DNA from: Terriglobia bacterium
GTDB lineage: Bacteria > Acidobacteriota > Terriglobia > Terriglobales > Acidobacteriaceae
DNA length: 64,000 nt
Assembly: GCA_020073165.1 (NCBI GenBank)
Contig: JAIQFP010000017.1
Location: forward strand, 32,351-96,350
Direction: 5' to 3'
The translations under genes and the position numbers were made by a program. The notes under the pieces are model-generated. The model ran no database searches. It was given only the letters and a program-made list of their open reading frames with translations, and was not told where the DNA came from. Below are positions 9,051-17,219 of this stretch, one piece after another; positions within the stretch are counted from its first letter, which is position 1, and every line of letters begins with the position of its first letter.

Positions 9051-9542
9051 ATGACAGTTTTGACCCGTTGGGAGCCTTTCCGTGAGTTCACCACCCTGCA
9101 GGACCGCATGAACCGGTTGCTCCGGGACACGTTCGTACCTGAGGGCCGGGAGGAATCGTTAACCACCACCGGCTTTGCCCCGCTCGTGGATGTCTACGAG
9201 GACGAGCACAATATCACGCTGAAGATTGAAGTCCCGGGCATCGACGAGAAGGACATTGATGTCCGCATCGAGGACAACACTCTGACCGTGCATGGCGAGC
9301 GCAAGTTCGAGAAGGAAGAGAAAGAGGAGAACTACCGCCGCATCGAGCGGCAGTACGGGAGCTTCACTCGCACCTTCACTCTGCCCACCACGGTGGACGC
9401 GGACAAGGTGTCGGCTCACTACGACAAGGGCGTGCTGAAGATCGCCCTGGCCAAGAAAGCCGAAGCTAAGCCCAAGCAGATCAAGGTCCATGTAGGCGGT
9501 GAGAAGACCCTGGAAGGCAAGGGCCCGAGCAAAGCGGCGTAA
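9051..9542 (+). CDS. Hsp20/alpha-crystallin small heat-shock protein
   Basis: The 163-residue protein has an N-terminal arm (RWEPFREFTTLQDRMNRLL), an alpha-crystallin domain at about 45-145 with FAPLVDVYEDEHNI, LKIEVPGID and the conserved GVLKIALAK, and a short Lys-rich tail. Small heat-shock proteins form oligomers that hold unfolding proteins for refolding by DnaK and ClpB. clpB lies directly downstream, 193 bp away behind a palindromic repeat, so the pair forms a disaggregation locus. A sigma70-like promoter with a dyad and a strong ribosome binding site precede the gene. Confidence 0.95.
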   Translation: MTVLTRWEPFREFTTLQDRMNRLLRDTFVPEGREESLTTTGFAPLVDVYEDEHNITLKIEVPGIDEKDIDVRIEDNTLTVHGERKFEKEEKEENYRRIERQYGSFTRTFTLPTTVDADKVSAHYDKGVLKIALAKKAEAKPKQIKVHVGGEKTLEGKGPSKAA

Positions 9543-9556
9543 GCCAGCATGACGAC

Positions 9557-9602
9557 GTAGGGGCGGACGCCCTCGTCCGCCCAGCCGAGCAAAGCTCGGC
9601 AG
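9557..9602 (+). repeat. GTAGGG-family double hairpin repeat, copy 1
   Basis: Two perfect hairpins lie in tandem: GGGCGGACG-CCCT-CGTCCGCCC (9562-9583) and GCCGAGC-AAA-GCTCGGC (9585-9601). A copy in opposite orientation at 54227-54272 differs by about four bases, two of which restore pairing in the first stem. It lies between hsp20 and clpB and may attenuate transcription. Confidence 0.8.
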
Positions 9603-9690
9603 TTGTAGACTCAGCGGGAGGCGGCAGAGTTGACCGCCTCCCGTTAATTTTGTAATCGGCTAATTTGAAAGCCCCAGCAGGCGGGGCTTG

Positions 9691-9722
9691 CAATTACCAA
9701 ATTACCCGATTACACAATTACC
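9691..9722. repeat. 8-bp tandem array upstream of clpB
   Basis: Four octamers, CAATTACC AAATTACC CGATTACA CAATTACC, end 13 bp before the clpB ATG. GGAG at 9727-9730 follows the array and acts as the ribosome binding site. Confidence 0.8.
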
Positions 9723-9735
9723 AAATGGAGTTTCT

Positions 9736-12375
9736 ATGCCCATTCGTTGGGACAAATTTACGGTGAAGTCGCAGGAGGCGGTGCAGCGGGCGAACGAGCT
9801 CGCGTCGGAGCACGGCAATCCTGAGCTGCTGCCGGTGCACCTGCTGGCGGCGCTGGTGGAGGACAAGGAAGGCATTGTGCCGCCAGTGCTGGAGAAGATC
9901 GGCATTGGAGCGCAGGCGATCCTGCACGAGACCTATCGCGAGATCGAGAAGCTACCGAAAGTGTCAGGCGGCGCAGCACAAGCCACTCTTTCCGCCGCCG
10001 TGAACCAGCTTCTGGAGCGCGCTTTCAAGGAAGCCGACAATTTCAAGGACGAATATATTTCCACCGAGCACCTGCTGCTCGCTATTACTCAACTGAAGAA
10101 CGACGCACAGCAGATCCTCGCCCGCCAAGGCGCAACCTACGACGCTATCCTGAAGGCGTTGACTTCCGTCCGCGGTTCACAGCGCATTACCGACCAGAAT
10201 CCTGAGGCCAAGTACCAGGCGCTGGAGCGCTATGCCCGTGATCTGACCGAGCAGGCGCGGCGGGGCAAGCTCGATCCGGTGATCGGGCGCGACGAAGAAA
10301 TTCGGCGGGTGGTGCAGGTGCTGTCGCGGCGCACCAAGAACAATCCGGTGCTGATCGGAGAGCCCGGCGTGGGCAAGACTGCGATTGTGGAAGGCCTGGC
10401 GCAGCGTATTGTTTCCGGCGACGTGCCCGAGGCGTTGAAGAACAAGCGGGTGGTCGCGCTCGACCTGGGTGCGATGCTGGCCGGAGCCAAGTATCGTGGC
10501 GAGTTCGAAGATCGTTTGAAGGCAGTTCTGAAGGAAATCGAGGACTCCCAGGGACAGATCGTCCTGTTCATTGACGAGTTGCACACGCTGGTTGGGGCGG
10601 GTGCGGCCGAGGGAGCGATTGATGCTTCCAACATGTTGAAGCCGGCCCTGGCCCGCGGGGAACTGCGCGCGATTGGCGCGACCACGCTCAACGAATACCG
10701 CAAGTACATCGAGAAGGATGCCGCGCTGGAGCGGCGCTTTCAGATCGTCTTCGTGGGTGAGCCCAACGTCGAGGACACCATCGCGATTCTCCGTGGCTTG
10801 AAAGAGAAATACGAGGTGCACCACGGGGTGCGCATCAAGGATTCAGCGATTGTGGCGGCGGCAACGCTGTCGCACCGCTATATCTCTGACCGCTTTCTGC
10901 CGGACAAGGCGATTGACCTGATTGACGAGGCGGCAGCTTCGTTGCGCATCCAGATTGATTCTCTGCCGACCGATATTGACCAACTCGAACGCCGGGCCAC
11001 ACAGCTCGAGATCGAAAAGCAGGCTTTGAAGAAGGAAGACGACCCCAACTCGAAGGAACGCTTGCGCGCCATTGACAAGGAGTTGGCCGAGGTCCGCGAA
11101 AAGTCAAACGCACTGAAAGCCAATTGGAAGCGGGAAAAGGAACTGATTGCCCGCTCGCGGGCCCTCAAAGAAAAGATCGAGCAGTTGAAGATCGAAGAGC
11201 AGGCCGAGGAGCGCAAGGGAAACCTGCAGCGCGTCGCGGAGATTCGCTACGGGCTGTTGCGGCAGGCAGAAGAGGAACTGAACAAGCTCACGACCCAGAT
11301 GGATGGCAAGGGCCAGGCACGCATGCTGAAGGAGGAAGTGGACGAAGAGGACATAGCCCGCATCGTCTCCAAGTGGACCGGCATTCCGGTGTCGAAGATG
11401 CTGGAGGGCGAGGTCAAGAAGCTGATCAACATGGAAGACCGGCTGCGGCTGCGCGTGGTGGGGCAGGATGCGGCGCTGGAGCGGGTGGCGAACGCCATCC
11501 GCCGTTCGCGCGCGGGCTTGAGCGATCCCAAGCGTCCTATCGGATCGTTCATCTTTCTGGGGCCGACGGGCGTGGGCAAGACCGAACTGGCGCGGGCGCT
11601 GGCGGAGTTTCTGTTCGACGATGAGCACTCCATGGTGCGCATCGACATGTCGGAGTACATGGAAAAGCACGCCGTGTCGCGGATGATCGGCGCGCCCCCG
11701 GGATATGTGGGTTACGAAGAGGGCGGGCAGCTCACCGAGCAGGTGCGGCGGAGGCCGTATGCAGTGGTGCTGTTCGATGAGATCGAGAAGGCGCATCCGG
11801 ATGTGTTCAACATCCTGCTGCAGATCATGGACGACGGGCGCCTAACCGACGGCAAAGGCCGCAAGGTGGACTTCCGCAATACGGTCATCATCATGACCTC
11901 GAACATCGGGTCAGCGTACCTGCAAGCCGAGAACATGCGGACTGCGGACGAGTTCGAGCAGGCCAGCAAGCAGGTGATGAACGCCCTGCACGGGCACTTC
12001 AAGCCGGAGTTTCTGAACCGGGTGGACGACATCATTGTGTTCAGCCCGCTGGGCAAGGAACAACTGGTGAAAATCATCGAGCTACGGCTGGAAGATGTGC
12101 GGCGGTTGCTGGCAGATCGCAAGATCTCGCTCGAGCTGACGGATGCAGCCAAAGACCTGCTGTTCACCGAGGGCTTCGACCCGAACTTCGGGGCGCGTCC
12201 GCTGAAGCGGGCGATCCAGAAGCTGGTGCAGGATCCGCTGGCGCTGAAGATCCTCGATGGCGAGGTGCTGCACGGCGATCACGTGGTGGTGGACGCCGAC
12301 AAGAAAGCCGGGAAGATGAGGTTTGCAGTCAGCGAGAGGGTAGGCGAGAAGAAACCGGCCAAGACTCGCCAGTAA
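9736..12375 (+). CDS. clpB: ATP-dependent chaperone ClpB
   Basis: The start was set at the ATG at 9736, preceded by GGAG at a 5-bp spacing, giving 879 residues, the usual ClpB length. It has the Clp N-domain ([15 protein letters not shown]), AAA+ module 1 with Walker A GEPGVGKT and Walker [10 protein letters not shown], the ClpB-specific coiled-coil middle domain (about 395-525), and AAA+ module 2 with GPTGVGKT and [10 protein letters not shown]. ClpB hexamers thread aggregated proteins with help from DnaK. The long middle domain and the absence of a ClpP-binding loop distinguish it from ClpA/ClpC. Its neighbour hsp20 supplies the matching holdase. A palindrome follows the stop codon. Confidence 0.97.
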   Translation: MPIRWDKFTVKSQEAVQRANELASEHGNPELLPVHLLAALVEDKEGIVPPVLEKIGIGAQAILHETYREIEKLPKVSGGAAQATLSAAVNQLLERAFKEADNFKDEYISTEHLLLAITQLKNDAQQILARQGATYDAILKALTSVRGSQRITDQNPEAKYQALERYARDLTEQARRGKLDPVIGRDEEIRRVVQVLSRRTKNNPVLIGEPGVGKTAIVEGLAQRIVSGDVPEALKNKRVVALDLGAMLAGAKYRGEFEDRLKAVLKEIEDSQGQIVLFIDELHTLVGAGAAEGAIDASNMLKPALARGELRAIGATTLNEYRKYIEKDAALERRFQIVFVGEPNVEDTIAILRGLKEKYEVHHGVRIKDSAIVAAATLSHRYISDRFLPDKAIDLIDEAAASLRIQIDSLPTDIDQLERRATQLEIEKQALKKEDDPNSKERLRAIDKELAEVREKSNALKANWKREKELIARSRALKEKIEQLKIEEQAEERKGNLQRVAEIRYGLLRQAEEELNKLTTQMDGKGQARMLKEEVDEEDIARIVSKWTGIPVSKMLEGEVKKLINMEDRLRLRVVGQDAALERVANAIRRSRAGLSDPKRPIGSFIFLGPTGVGKTELARALAEFLFDDEHSMVRIDMSEYMEKHAVSRMIGAPPGYVGYEEGGQLTEQVRRRPYAVVLFDEIEKAHPDVFNILLQIMDDGRLTDGKGRKVDFRNTVIIMTSNIGSAYLQAENMRTADEFEQASKQVMNALHGHFKPEFLNRVDDIIVFSPLGKEQLVKIIELRLEDVRRLLADRKISLELTDAAKDLLFTEGFDPNFGARPLKRAIQKLVQDPLALKILDGEVLHGDHVVVDADKKAGKMRFAVSERVGEKKPAKTRQ

Positions 12376-12382
12376 ACGGGCA

Positions 12383-12405
12383 GGGACAGCCGAGGCGGCT
12401 GTCCC
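12383..12405. repeat. GTAGGG-family hairpin after clpB
   Basis: GGGACAGCCG (12383-12392), loop AGG, CGGCTGTCCC (12396-12405). Read on the minus strand it begins GTAGGGACAGCCGCC, which resembles AGGGACAGCCGCC at 54150-54162. No T-run follows closely, so terminator function is uncertain. Confidence 0.65.
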
Positions 12406-12746
12406 TACGTGATTTTGGGTGGCTTCCGGAACTGTTCCGCCACCGGCTCCTGGTAGAGATAGAACACGATCATCACCCGCAGGACTACCCCCACCGCCCC
12501 CCAAGCCAGCCTGCCCATCTGAAAACCAACTACGCTGCTGGACACGCCGGGGACCAGCAGGACGACCCCTAGCATGGCAACGATGATGGCGATCCAGCGC
12601 GCCCAGTTGTTCAGCCGCAACAGGCCTAGACCAACGGCCGCTCCGACCGCACCCACAAGCAGGAACATGTAGGGGCCGGCGACTTCCAGGCCTCCGAGCA
12701 GAAAGCTTGCACTAGTAAGCGACATGGTGTCGGGCCGGAGCAGCAA
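12405..12746 (-). CDS. small hydrophobic membrane protein, start unclear
   Basis: The 113 residues from the TTG at 12746 contain three hydrophobic segments (about FLLGGLEVAGPYMFLLVGAVG, WIAIIVAMLGVVLLVPG and VGVVLRVMIVFYLY) and a basic C-terminus. I do not recognise the family. The frame remains open upstream to about 12840 and would encode another membrane-like stretch, LIAATFLLAATYLLVTG, but contains no ATG or GTG; a CTG lies at 12833. The true start may therefore be non-canonical, or the 5' end may be damaged. An ATG at 12725 would give a shorter protein. It is convergent with clpB. Confidence 0.5.
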   Translation of the reverse strand: MLLRPDTMSLTSASFLLGGLEVAGPYMFLLVGAVGAAVGLGLLRLNNWARWIAIIVAMLGVVLLVPGVSSSVVGFQMGRLAWGAVGVVLRVMIVFYLYQEPVAEQFRKPPKIT

Positions 12747-12865
12747 GAGGGTCCCCGTGACAAGAAGATAGGTAGCCGCGAGGAGGAAAGTGGCGGCGAT
12801 GAGGTTGACGCCGTTAGGTCGCGGAATCGTCAGAACGCGCCTCTAACATCCTGGTTGTGCGCGCC

Positions 12866-12904
12866 GGGTCCTTCGGCGGCTGGGGGCCGCCTCAGGATGA
12901 CGCC
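12866..12904 (-). repeat. CATCCTGAG-type dispersed repeat, second copy
   Basis: On the minus strand the element reads GGCGTCATCCTGAG, a GC-rich palindromic middle, then GAAGGACCC. It matches the left half of the 2675-2790 element. It sits between the minus-strand small membrane protein and the M20 peptidase stop codon. Confidence 0.65.
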
Positions 12905-12908
12905 AGCC

Positions 12909-14381
12909 TTATTTATATTTCTGCTCTGCCACCGTGGTCACCACGTCAAACAGAATTCGGAAGCCTCGCCGCACTTCCTCCACCCGGATGCGCTCGTCGT
13001 TGCCGTGTTCGGTGTTGCCTTCGTCCTCGGTGGCGGTGTAGGGACAAAAACCATAAGCCTCGATACCCAGCGGCCGGTAGCGCTGGTTCTCGGTATAGCC
13101 GCTGGTCAGGCGGGGAACTACCGGAGTTCCAGGGAAGTAGTGCTCGGTCACTTGGCGGATGGCGCTGTACAACTCGGTGTTCGTGGGCGATGAATTGGCC
13201 ACACGAAACTCTGTGAGCTCCGGCTCGACGGTGACGTTGGGATCATTCACCACGCGGCGGATGGTTTCCAGGAACTCTTTGGGATTTGCCCCGGGCAGCA
13301 GGCGGACGTCCAGGTTGGCCCAGGCTTCCGGAGGGATGACGTTGGTCTGCTGGGAGCCGCCCAGCATGGTTAGTGAGATGGTATCGCGCAATAGAAAGTT
13401 CAGCGAGTCGTCGCGCCCTACCTCCTCTTGAAAATTCTTGTCGCGCAGAGCGTCCCGGATATTGCGAAACTGCTTGGCGCGCGCTGACGGCTCGTAAGGC
13501 GCCATGTCACGAAAATATTCCTGCACCACGGGCAGCAGCCGCAACGGCGGCTGGTAAGCAAGAATGCGGTTGAGCGCCTCGACCAGGCGGTTGGGAGCAG
13601 AGTCGTCAATGGGGCGCGAAGCGTGTCCCGGACGACCGTGCGCCACCACGTGCAGCCAGAAAGGCGTCTTCTCGCCCACATCTACGCCGACGTATTTCAC
13701 GTGCGTGCCTTCGAGCAGGTTCTCGCCACCTTCGTTGATGAGGAACGCGGCGTTACCCAGCAGCTCACGCTGGTGGGCGATGAACCAATCCGTCCCAGTG
13801 CCGTCGGCTTCCTCGTCGCTCACCGCGAGAAAGATCACATCACGATTGAGCGCTACCTTCTCCCGCTTCAACATCACCATGACGACCAATTGCGCCAGGC
13901 CCTCGCTCTTCATGTCCTGGGCGCCGCGGCCGAAGATGGAATCCCCAATTACGGCGGCGCTGAAGGGTGGGGCTTTCCAATGGGAAGCATCGCTGGTGAC
14001 CACGTCCATGTGGTTGAGCAGGATGATGGGGCGCTGGGCGTCGGCGGTGGTATGAGGGACTCTCGCCCAAAGGTCGGCGCGCCCCGGGGCATAGTCGAAA
14101 ACACGGGTCTCGATTCCTTCGTCAGCGAGAATCTTCCTGAAGAAGGCTGCCGCGCGCGCCTCGTTCCCGGGCGGGTTGGTGGTGTCGATCCGCAGGTACT
14201 CCCGCTCCCATTGCAGAGCCAGGTCGGAATACTGCTGCAGGCGATCTGCCGGAACGCTGGCTGAGGCAAGCCCCGGCTTCGGCTGGGCGTGGGCTGCAGA
14301 GCTAGAGGTAGAGAACATGAGTGCGAATAGGACCACAAACCACACGCCAATGTGGCGACCACTTAGATCGGCTTTGGGCAT
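12909..14381 (-). CDS. secreted M20-family metallopeptidase
   Basis: The start at 14381 was chosen because AGGAGGT lies 3 bp before the ATG and a signal peptide follows (basic start, hydrophobic 11-24, then AHAQ near 33). The 490-residue protein has the di-zinc pattern of M20 peptidases: H124/D126 in NHMDVV, D156 in GAQDMKSEG, catalytic E190 with E191 in SDEEADG, and a late H459 in TEHGNDER. M20 enzymes include carboxypeptidases, dipeptidases and aminoacylases; this one probably works in the periplasm on peptides. Its substrate cannot be read from the sequence. It is divergent from the OmpA-like gene. Confidence 0.9.
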   Translation of the reverse strand: MPKADLSGRHIGVWFVVLFALMFSTSSSAAHAQPKPGLASASVPADRLQQYSDLALQWEREYLRIDTTNPPGNEARAAAFFRKILADEGIETRVFDYAPGRADLWARVPHTTADAQRPIILLNHMDVVTSDASHWKAPPFSAAVIGDSIFGRGAQDMKSEGLAQLVVMVMLKREKVALNRDVIFLAVSDEEADGTGTDWFIAHQRELLGNAAFLINEGGENLLEGTHVKYVGVDVGEKTPFWLHVVAHGRPGHASRPIDDSAPNRLVEALNRILAYQPPLRLLPVVQEYFRDMAPYEPSARAKQFRNIRDALRDKNFQEEVGRDDSLNFLLRDTISLTMLGGSQQTNVIPPEAWANLDVRLLPGANPKEFLETIRRVVNDPNVTVEPELTEFRVANSSPTNTELYSAIRQVTEHYFPGTPVVPRLTSGYTENQRYRPLGIEAYGFCPYTATEDEGNTEHGNDERIRVEEVRRGFRILFDVVTTVAEQKYK

Positions 14382-14738
14382 TCCACCTCCTGGTTGGCTT
14401 CCGGGTAACGCCGAACTTTTTATATCAGGTTTTGCCAAATTTACCCTGAGCGTGGATTTTGTACCCCCGCCGGCCTCGGCGGAGAGCTACAATGTTGTTG
14501 CATCCTAAGGGGTTAACTTTTCAGCGGTTTGGCACTTGACCTGTTATAGACAGGGTGGGTGCCGGTACGACTGGGCACCGATAGTTCCAGTTTCCCGGTC
14601 CTGCGCCGCGTCAGCGCAGGGGCACTGCCCGAAACAGGCATGCCGTTCGACCAGAGGGACGCAATTAAATATCACGCAACACGCCGCAAGGCGTGTGGAG
14701 TGGAGCTCCCAAGCTCCACCCACTCGGAGGAAGTGGAA
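14382..14738. other. gene-free divergent region with four hairpins (candidate structured leader)
   Basis: This 357-bp gap holds, towards the plus-strand OmpA-like gene: GGTGCC/GGCACC (14558-14579), CCTGCGC/GCGCAGG (14600-14620), ACACGCC-GCAA-GGCGTGT (14679-14696) and TGGAGCT-CCCA-AGCTCCA (14701-14718). GGAGG follows shortly before the start at 14739. TTGACC at 14537 may be part of a promoter. No coding frame is convincing. Confidence 0.45.
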
Positions 14739-15638
14739 ATGAAGAATCGTTTATTCGTAGCGCTGCTCTTGGCCGTTGTTCTCGCTGTGCCGGCCTTGGC
14801 GCAGCAGACCAGCTCGACCACCAAGGACCAATCGGCCCAACCTGCCGCCAGCCAGCCCACGACCACGGCCGACCAGAGTGCCACGACTCAGAGCGCCACC
14901 GGCAAACCGCTGCAACCGCCGGCTCATGAAGGCTTCTGGGGCCATCTGAATCCGTTCGCCCGCAAGAAGTATGTGCAGCGCCAGACCCAGCCCATCCGGG
15001 ACCGCCTGAACGAACTGGATGAGTTGACCGCGTCGAACAGCAAGATGATCAAGGATGTGGATTCGCGCGCGCAGCAGGGCATCCAATTGGCTTCGGCCAA
15101 GGCTAACGAAGCCGACCAGCATGCGATCGATGCCGGCAACAAGGCCCAGATGGCGCAGCAGACGGCCACCCAGGCCAATACCCGTCTCACCACGGTGGAG
15201 CAGGTGGTAGGCAACATCGATCAGTACAAAGCGACTACCCAAACCGAGATTCGTTTCCGTCCCGGCCAAAGCGTACTGAGCAAGAACGCCAAGGCCGCAC
15301 TGGATGACATGGCCACACCGCTGAAGGACCAGCGCGGCTACATCATCGAAGTGCAGGGCTTCTCCTCCGGTCACGGCCAGGCCGCGATTGCGACCTCGCA
15401 GAAGATGGCCGACTCGGTGGTGCGCTACCTGGTGCTCAACCACGAGATCCCGGTGTACCGGATCTACGTGGTGGGCATGGGCAATGCTCCGACGCCGAAC
15501 GCCGAGGAGAGCTCCAAGAAGCACGTCAGCGGTGGCCGCGTGGAAATCAGCCTGTTGAAGAACGATCTGGAGCAACTGGCTGCGACCTCTGCCCCGGCCG
15601 TTCCGGCGAGCACGCAGCAGCAGGAACCGCCGAAATAA
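14739..15638 (+). CDS. OmpA-like C-terminal domain envelope protein
   Basis: The start at 14739 follows CGGAGG and begins a clear signal peptide, MKNRLFVALLLAVVLAVPALA. The 299-residue protein then has a Ser/Thr/Gln-rich linker, a helical coiled-coil-like region (about 80-155, ending in many Q and A residues), and an OmpA/MotB peptidoglycan-binding domain from about 160 (IRFRPGQSVLSKNAKAALD, GYIIEVQGFSSGHG, YRIYVVGMGN). OmpA-type domains anchor outer-membrane or periplasmic proteins to peptidoglycan. There is no N-terminal beta-barrel, so it is a soluble or lipid-independent envelope anchor. A strong terminator follows, so the gene is probably monocistronic with a structured leader. Confidence 0.85.
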   Translation: MKNRLFVALLLAVVLAVPALAQQTSSTTKDQSAQPAASQPTTTADQSATTQSATGKPLQPPAHEGFWGHLNPFARKKYVQRQTQPIRDRLNELDELTASNSKMIKDVDSRAQQGIQLASAKANEADQHAIDAGNKAQMAQQTATQANTRLTTVEQVVGNIDQYKATTQTEIRFRPGQSVLSKNAKAALDDMATPLKDQRGYIIEVQGFSSGHGQAAIATSQKMADSVVRYLVLNHEIPVYRIYVVGMGNAPTPNAEESSKKHVSGGRVEISLLKNDLEQLAATSAPAVPASTQQQEPPK

Positions 15639-15679
15639 GTTAGGACGACGGGCTACCGCCCGCACGCCCTCCCCCAGAG

Positions 15680-15711
15680 AGCCTCTTGCGCAAGCAAGAG
15701 GCTTTTCTGTT
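15680..15711 (+). terminator. Rho-independent terminator of the OmpA-like gene
   Basis: AGCCTCTTGC-GCAA-GCAAGAGGCT forms a perfect 10-bp stem with a tetraloop (15680-15703), followed by TTTCTGTTT. It begins about 40 bp after the stop codon at 15638. Confidence 0.9.
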
Positions 15712-15712
15712 T

Positions 15713-15867
15713 GGCCGTAGCGCTGGCGTCTCGCCGGCCACCCGGGAACCACGATCTAGGTCCGGACGGTACTCCGTGGTATGGCGCTATCCGACCGAGG
15801 ACTGCTTTGCACGTCGTCCAGCGGAGGGTGGCTTCCTCATGGCCGGCGGGACGCCGGCGCTACGGCC
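15713..15867. repeat. inverted pair of 28-bp REP-like sequences
   Basis: The left arm (15713-15740, beginning GGCCGTAGCGCTGGCGTC) and the right arm (15840-15867) are inverted copies with 26 of 28 matches. Each arm is itself partly palindromic. They enclose about 100 bp and lie between the OmpA-like gene terminator and the permease, like a bacterial interspersed mosaic element. Confidence 0.8.
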
Positions 15868-15904
15868 ACTCCGGTGCTACAGCGCACCGTATAATGGCCC
15901 ACCC

Positions 15905-17218
15905 ATGGCCAGTACCTCCACCGCGACCAAGTCTGCCATCCGCAAGGCCGGACTCTTCTTCTTCGTCTGGGTGATGTTCTCCTATTGCACCGGGGGCCCA
16001 TTTGGGCTGGAGGACATGGTCACCACCTCAGGTCCGGGTATGACGCTGATCTATCTGCTGGTGCTGCCACTGTTCTGGTGCATCCCGGTATCGCTGGTTT
16101 CGGCCGAACTCACCACCGCCATGCCGGTCGAGGGCGGCTTCTATCGTTGGGCACGAGCGGGATTCGGCGACTTCTGGGGATTCCTTGCGGGGTGGTGGAA
16201 CTGGTGCGCGTCATTCCTGCTGGGCGCGGCGTATGCCGTGCAGTTCTCTGATTACCTCGGCTTCTACTTCCCGCAATTGACGGGGTGGAGGCATTACATC
16301 GTCTCCCTGGTGATTGTGGCCGTCATCACGTGGATTAATGTGCGGGGCATCCAGGCAGCAGGGAAATTTGCCACCGCGCTGGAAATTTTCATTCTGCTGC
16401 CCGTGCTGGTGCTGAGCGCGATCGGGCTAGCGCATTGGAAGCACAATCCCTTCGTTCCGCTGGTTCCTCCGCATAAGCCGTCATTTGGCGTATTCGGCGT
16501 GGGCCTGGCGCTGGGATTGTGGCTCTACTCCGGCTATGAGCAGATGTCTACGGTGGCGGAAGAAGTGGAGAACCCACAACGCAGTTACCCGCTGGCGCTG
16601 GCCATCGTGGTGCCCATGTCGATCGCGGTCTACTTCCTACCGACGCTGGCTTCGCTGGCAGCGCTGGGCAACTGGCAGAGCTGGCACACCCGTTATTTTT
16701 CGGATGCAGCGCAACTGGTCGGTGGTCCATGGTTGGGCGCTTGGATGACGCTCGCCGCGATGGTAACCAACATCGCACTGCTGAATGGAACCATCCTCGC
16801 CTCTACCCGCATGCCCTTCGCTATGGCCGAAGATGGATATCTGCCCCACGCCCTGACCCAGAAGCATCCCCGTTATGGCACACCTTGGATTGCGATCATC
16901 GCTTCGGCCGTGGTGTACGGGGTGCTGGCGCAGCAGAACCTTTTGCAGATCATTGTTGTGTACAACTGGCTGCGCATTGCGACCACGGTGTTGACCGTGC
17001 TTTCGGCATGGAAGCTGCGACGCAAGCATCCCGACATGAGCCGCCCTTTCGTGATTCCGTGGCGCCGCAAGGGTCTGTACTATGCCGTCGCCGCGCCCCT
17101 AATCATGAGCGCAGTGGCGCTGCTGGGAAGCGATCGCTACGGACTGATCTGGGGGCCCGTGGCGCTGGCGCTCGGTCCGGTTGCGTATTGGGTGATCCGG
17201 CAGAAGATCAAAATCTGA
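15905..17218 (+). CDS. APC-superfamily amino acid/polyamine permease
   Basis: The start was placed at the ATG at 15905 (437 residues), where the family-like N-terminus begins; upstream lies repeat DNA. About twelve hydrophobic helices are present. The first segment contains YCTGGPFGLEDMV and then SAELTTAMPVEGGFYRW and WGFLAGWWNW, which resemble the polyamine-uptake (PUT/LAT-like) branch of the APC superfamily. It would import amino acids or polyamines by proton or cation symport. It is convergent, with 1 bp between stop codons, with two FAD amine oxidase genes, supporting a role in uptake and oxidation of amines. The substrate is inferred from motifs and neighbours only. Confidence 0.87.
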   Translation: MASTSTATKSAIRKAGLFFFVWVMFSYCTGGPFGLEDMVTTSGPGMTLIYLLVLPLFWCIPVSLVSAELTTAMPVEGGFYRWARAGFGDFWGFLAGWWNWCASFLLGAAYAVQFSDYLGFYFPQLTGWRHYIVSLVIVAVITWINVRGIQAAGKFATALEIFILLPVLVLSAIGLAHWKHNPFVPLVPPHKPSFGVFGVGLALGLWLYSGYEQMSTVAEEVENPQRSYPLALAIVVPMSIAVYFLPTLASLAALGNWQSWHTRYFSDAAQLVGGPWLGAWMTLAAMVTNIALLNGTILASTRMPFAMAEDGYLPHALTQKHPRYGTPWIAIIASAVVYGVLAQQNLLQIIVVYNWLRIATTVLTVLSAWKLRRKHPDMSRPFVIPWRRKGLYYAVAAPLIMSAVALLGSDRYGLIWGPVALALGPVAYWVIRQKIKI

Positions 17219-17219
17219 T

